Source: Campylorhamphus procurvoides
Taxonomy: Eukaryota > Chordata > Aves > Passeriformes > Dendrocolaptidae
Direction of reading: 5' to 3'
DNA length: 64,000 nucleotides
NCBI GenBank assembly: GCA_013396655.1
Contig: WBMV01007704.1
Span: 124,001-188,000 of the forward strand
How positions within the stretch are numbered: the stretch's first letter is position 1; each line of letters opens with the position of its first letter. The position numbers and the translations under genes are program-made. Positions 61,301 to 64,000 of this stretch are shown in pieces. The notes below the pieces were generated by a model. It had not been told where the DNA came from. It worked only from the letters and a program-made list of their open reading frames with translations, and did no database searches.

Positions 61301-64000
61301 ATTGGTATGTTTAATTTGATTTGTGTGAGTGTGCAATGTGGCTGGAAGCTGGAGAGTTGCAGTCATGGTGATGGGCACAACAGGCAGCTTCCTTATAAAA
61401 CCTTCTCTCAGCCTTTCACTTGACCTGATCCTTGATGTGCCTGGAAATAGGCAGGTCCTTCTGTCCTCTTTGATGGCTGAAATTGTAGCTGCAGCAAGAA
61501 GTTGCTGTTTCTTGAAATGAAGAGATAAATCATACCAGAAATGACACTCATGGCCCTGGGAAATAGTTCCTTTGCCCTCTTTATGCATTAGTGTCCCCTT
61601 TATCTCTCTGTGGGAATTTGGGAAATTCTCAGATGGCTTCAGAGGAACATGGAGAGGTGCTGTGAGTTCCAGGTACAACATGAGCTCCCTGCAGTCATGG
61701 GAGAGTTCTGCTGAAATAACAGCAATGAGCATCTGTAAAGGTTATAAAAACTGTTCCATAAATGTACACAACTGAGTGGAAATGGTGTATCTTCCAATAG
61801 TTTTTAAAACATTCTGCAGGAGTTAATAGGTTTTTTGTAGATAGAACCTTCAGCACAGCACAAATACCTTTGGAGTAAGGTGATTTTTCTTTTTACATCA
61901 GAACTATAAACCACGGCTCAATGCCATATAAAAATGTTTTCAAAAACTCTAATTTGGATTCCTAAAATTTACATGTAAAAGAAAACATAATAAATATGTT
62001 GTGGTTTGGGTATTTATAAACAGTTAAGAACCTTCACCCCATTGTGTCTTTTTGTTTCCTACTCTCATGGATGATGTTCGGCCAAAGCCAAAAGCCAGTT
62101 CTAAATAGCTCTGTTTGCACGCTCCCTCTGTTTCCTGCTTTCAGCTTTTGGATAAGTTAAGAAAATGCAGCTGTTGGGAAGGGTGACAAAACTCAAGAAC
62201 TATCTGTGGGACAGGGCAGCGTTAAACAATGTGGAAGCATGTAATTCCTGTTTAGGGGAAACTGCTAAAGGGAGAACTGGGACCAAGACTGTAGTTAGGA
62301 AGAAATGTTTTGGGTAGTTTTCTAATGGATAAAATAGCAGATTGGGATTTCTCTTTTCTTGCCTTCTATCTTCTCTGTCTAGTTTCTTCTATCTTCTGAC
62401 CTTTAAGTTAAATATCACAGTAAATAAGCTAATTTATAAAATATATCCAGATCACTGGTACTGCAGTTTCTCTTCCTATTTTTTTTGTTTTTAAACTAAG
62501 TGGTAATCAGTGCAAATGAGTTTTATGAGACATGATCTTGCAGGGCATCTTAGGAACAACCTAAGAAAGCCCACCAAATGGGAGCTTCTCAATCCAGATG
62601 GGCCAAAAAAAGACAATGTGCGGACTCAGGCTATGCTTGGACATGATTCCTGGGCTGAATTCGTCAGCCCTGTCAAGGCTGATATTTTCAGTAAGTGTTG
62701 GTGCAGATCAGGATTTCAGATGATGATGCATGTTGTATCAATGCTGAGGTTTGAGTGACATTCAGGAGTTAGCAATGAGGTGACAGCTCAGGGAAGAGTT
62801 TGAAGAGTCTGCCCTAACAAAGTCAGTACTTGCCTTTTTCCTCTGTGTGACTCCCTTCTTTCCACTGGATTTCGTGAGGAGATGGGTATTCTGATATCTT
62901 TTATTCCTTTGCAAATCTCTACTAATAATATTTATTTGTTGTATAATCCATCCCAAGGCCATCATCAACTTTAACTTGACTGTCTTTAGGGCTTTTGAAA
63001 ACTGTGGATTATAGAAAAGTTAGTAATTATCAAATGTTTTATTGTTAGATCGTTTGCAATTTTTTTTTTGCCTGGGAAAAGAGCTGCATGTGGTTTCTGT
63101 TTGGAGTAACAACTTTAGCCTGAGTTTTAGGGATGACACAGTAAGAATCCAGATGTTTCTCAGAATGATAATGAAATTACGTTTGGTTGCCCATGTTAAA
63201 AATAGTCTGATCATCTTATTTTGGTTCATTAAGTGTGTTGACGCTTGAATCTTAGACTGAATCTAGTATCTAAAGTTTGGAAGGATAGCAGACCTTTTTT
63301 CCCCCCCCCTCTTGCCATTCATCTCTATGGAATATGTTTTTTAAGTGTGTGGGAGGGTGGGGAGAGGGGGTAAGAAGTCAAACTAAAGACCAAGTCATAA
63401 TTTGGATGTGCTTGTTAAAGATTTGTGGTGCTGCCATTATTTCATTCCTTGAATTTCCTTAATTTCTCAAGTCCAGAACTGAATGGGATTTTCCTAGATC
63501 TAATAGCAATCCTATATTGCTGTGTCCCATGTTAAATGTGGGCAATTGTACAGGGAGATTTAATTTTCTTTGCTCTACAAGAGCTGTTACTGCATTGTAG
63601 CAAGGAACAGGCTGATTGGACAGCAGGTGGGACACAGACTGGGAATACAGGTGAGAAACAAAATCTGGATGTTGAACAAATTAGAGTAGCAACCAAGGAA
63701 AAACAGTAATGTTTTGTGATAAGATGTTGAAGAACAATTTGATAAGAAACCAGTGGGGGCTGGCTGATAAGAAAGGCCTGAGGAAGGATGTAGGCTTGAA
63801 GAGAGAAGTAGGATTGCAATAAGGAGCCTGGTACCTGGGGACACTTAGATACAAAGGCTAAAGACGAGCTAGAACGTGACACAAGGGGAACAAAGAAAGA
63901 GCATTGTGACTGCAGAGACAGGGGGAGTCATGCAAGAGTGAGGCCTCTGTGTTCCCGAGTAGAGAGACTGAGGTACGAATGAAGAGGAGAGGCAGAATGG
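55351..64000. other. Noncoding AT-rich DNA, no gene recognised
   Basis: The largest frame (155 codons, minus, 61265-61732) has random composition. Homopolymers include T at 58853-58862 and 63060-63069, and a run of eight or more C at about 63301-63309. The last 500 bases are purine-rich on the plus strand but hold no repeat family that I recognise. Confidence 0.7.
59801..59856 (+). repeat. T/G-rich low-complexity tract
   Basis: GGTTGGGTGGTTTCATTTGG runs into TTTTGGGTTTTTTGC and GTTGGGGGTTTTTT. G runs of three to five separated by T make this the best quadruplex candidate of the three T/G tracts, though the spacers are long. It shares strand and composition with the tracts at 30431 and 41792. 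Confidence 0.8.

Noticed and set aside
61265..61732. 155-codon minus-strand open frame
   Set aside because: Same reasons: no recognisable protein, and the C-terminal part is HTHTNQ-like from a CA/GT-rich stretch.
1..64000. CRISPR array, operon, rRNA or tRNA gene, endogenous viral gene
   Set aside because: No regularly spaced repeats, packed frames, cloverleaf, rRNA-like stretch or recognisable viral protein remnant was found in reading both strands.

Overview
This window looks like noncoding DNA from a bird nuclear genome. The main evidence is two clear CR1 retrotransposon 3' ends at 19581-19715 and 31125-31272, both lying on the minus strand, plus a more decayed plus-strand copy at 6965-7090. 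CR1 is the dominant interspersed repeat of birds. Other pointers are low repeat density, AT-rich sequence with few CpGs, and no bacterial-style packed reading frames. A passerine is possible from the CR1 wording but is not proven.

I find no protein-coding gene, rRNA, tRNA, CRISPR array or operon that I can support. The many short open frames are what random AT-rich sequence gives. The longest, 217 codons at 52133-52786, lies in the one GC-rich patch, where stop codons are scarce in all frames, and it resembles no family I know. The window therefore reads as intergenic DNA or the inside of a large intron. Long T runs outnumber long A runs on the plus strand (about ten against three at ten bases or more, counted by eye), and T/G-rich tracts recur on the same strand. 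That would fit an intron transcribed left to right, but it is only an inference.

Layout. 1-11.9 kb: plain AT-rich DNA with a POU octamer, small inverted repeats and a worn CR1 end. 11.9-12.05 kb: an ancient MIR-like SINE with an intact 14-base core match. 13.07 kb: a 35-bp tandem duplication. 17.3 kb: an alternating purine-pyrimidine tract. 19.6 kb: CR1. 24.36-24.64 kb: two further MIR-like pieces, perhaps one split element. 30.4 kb: T/G tract. 31.1 kb: CR1. 31.7 and 37.7 kb: short tandem duplications. 40.0 kb: TTCC microsatellite with an N. 41.8 kb: GGTTT tract. 42.79 kb: six-N gap. 50.33 kb: possible tRNA-derived Pol III element. 52.14-52.80 kb: CpG-enriched, GC-rich patch opening with a 20-bp minisatellite. 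55.28 kb: possible MIR tail. 59.8 kb: T/G tract.

I did not find an undescribed multi-gene system. The items most worth a second look are the isolated GC/CpG patch at 52.1-52.8 kb, the tRNA-like element at 50.3 kb, the MIR relics (very old for a bird genome) and the strand asymmetry.
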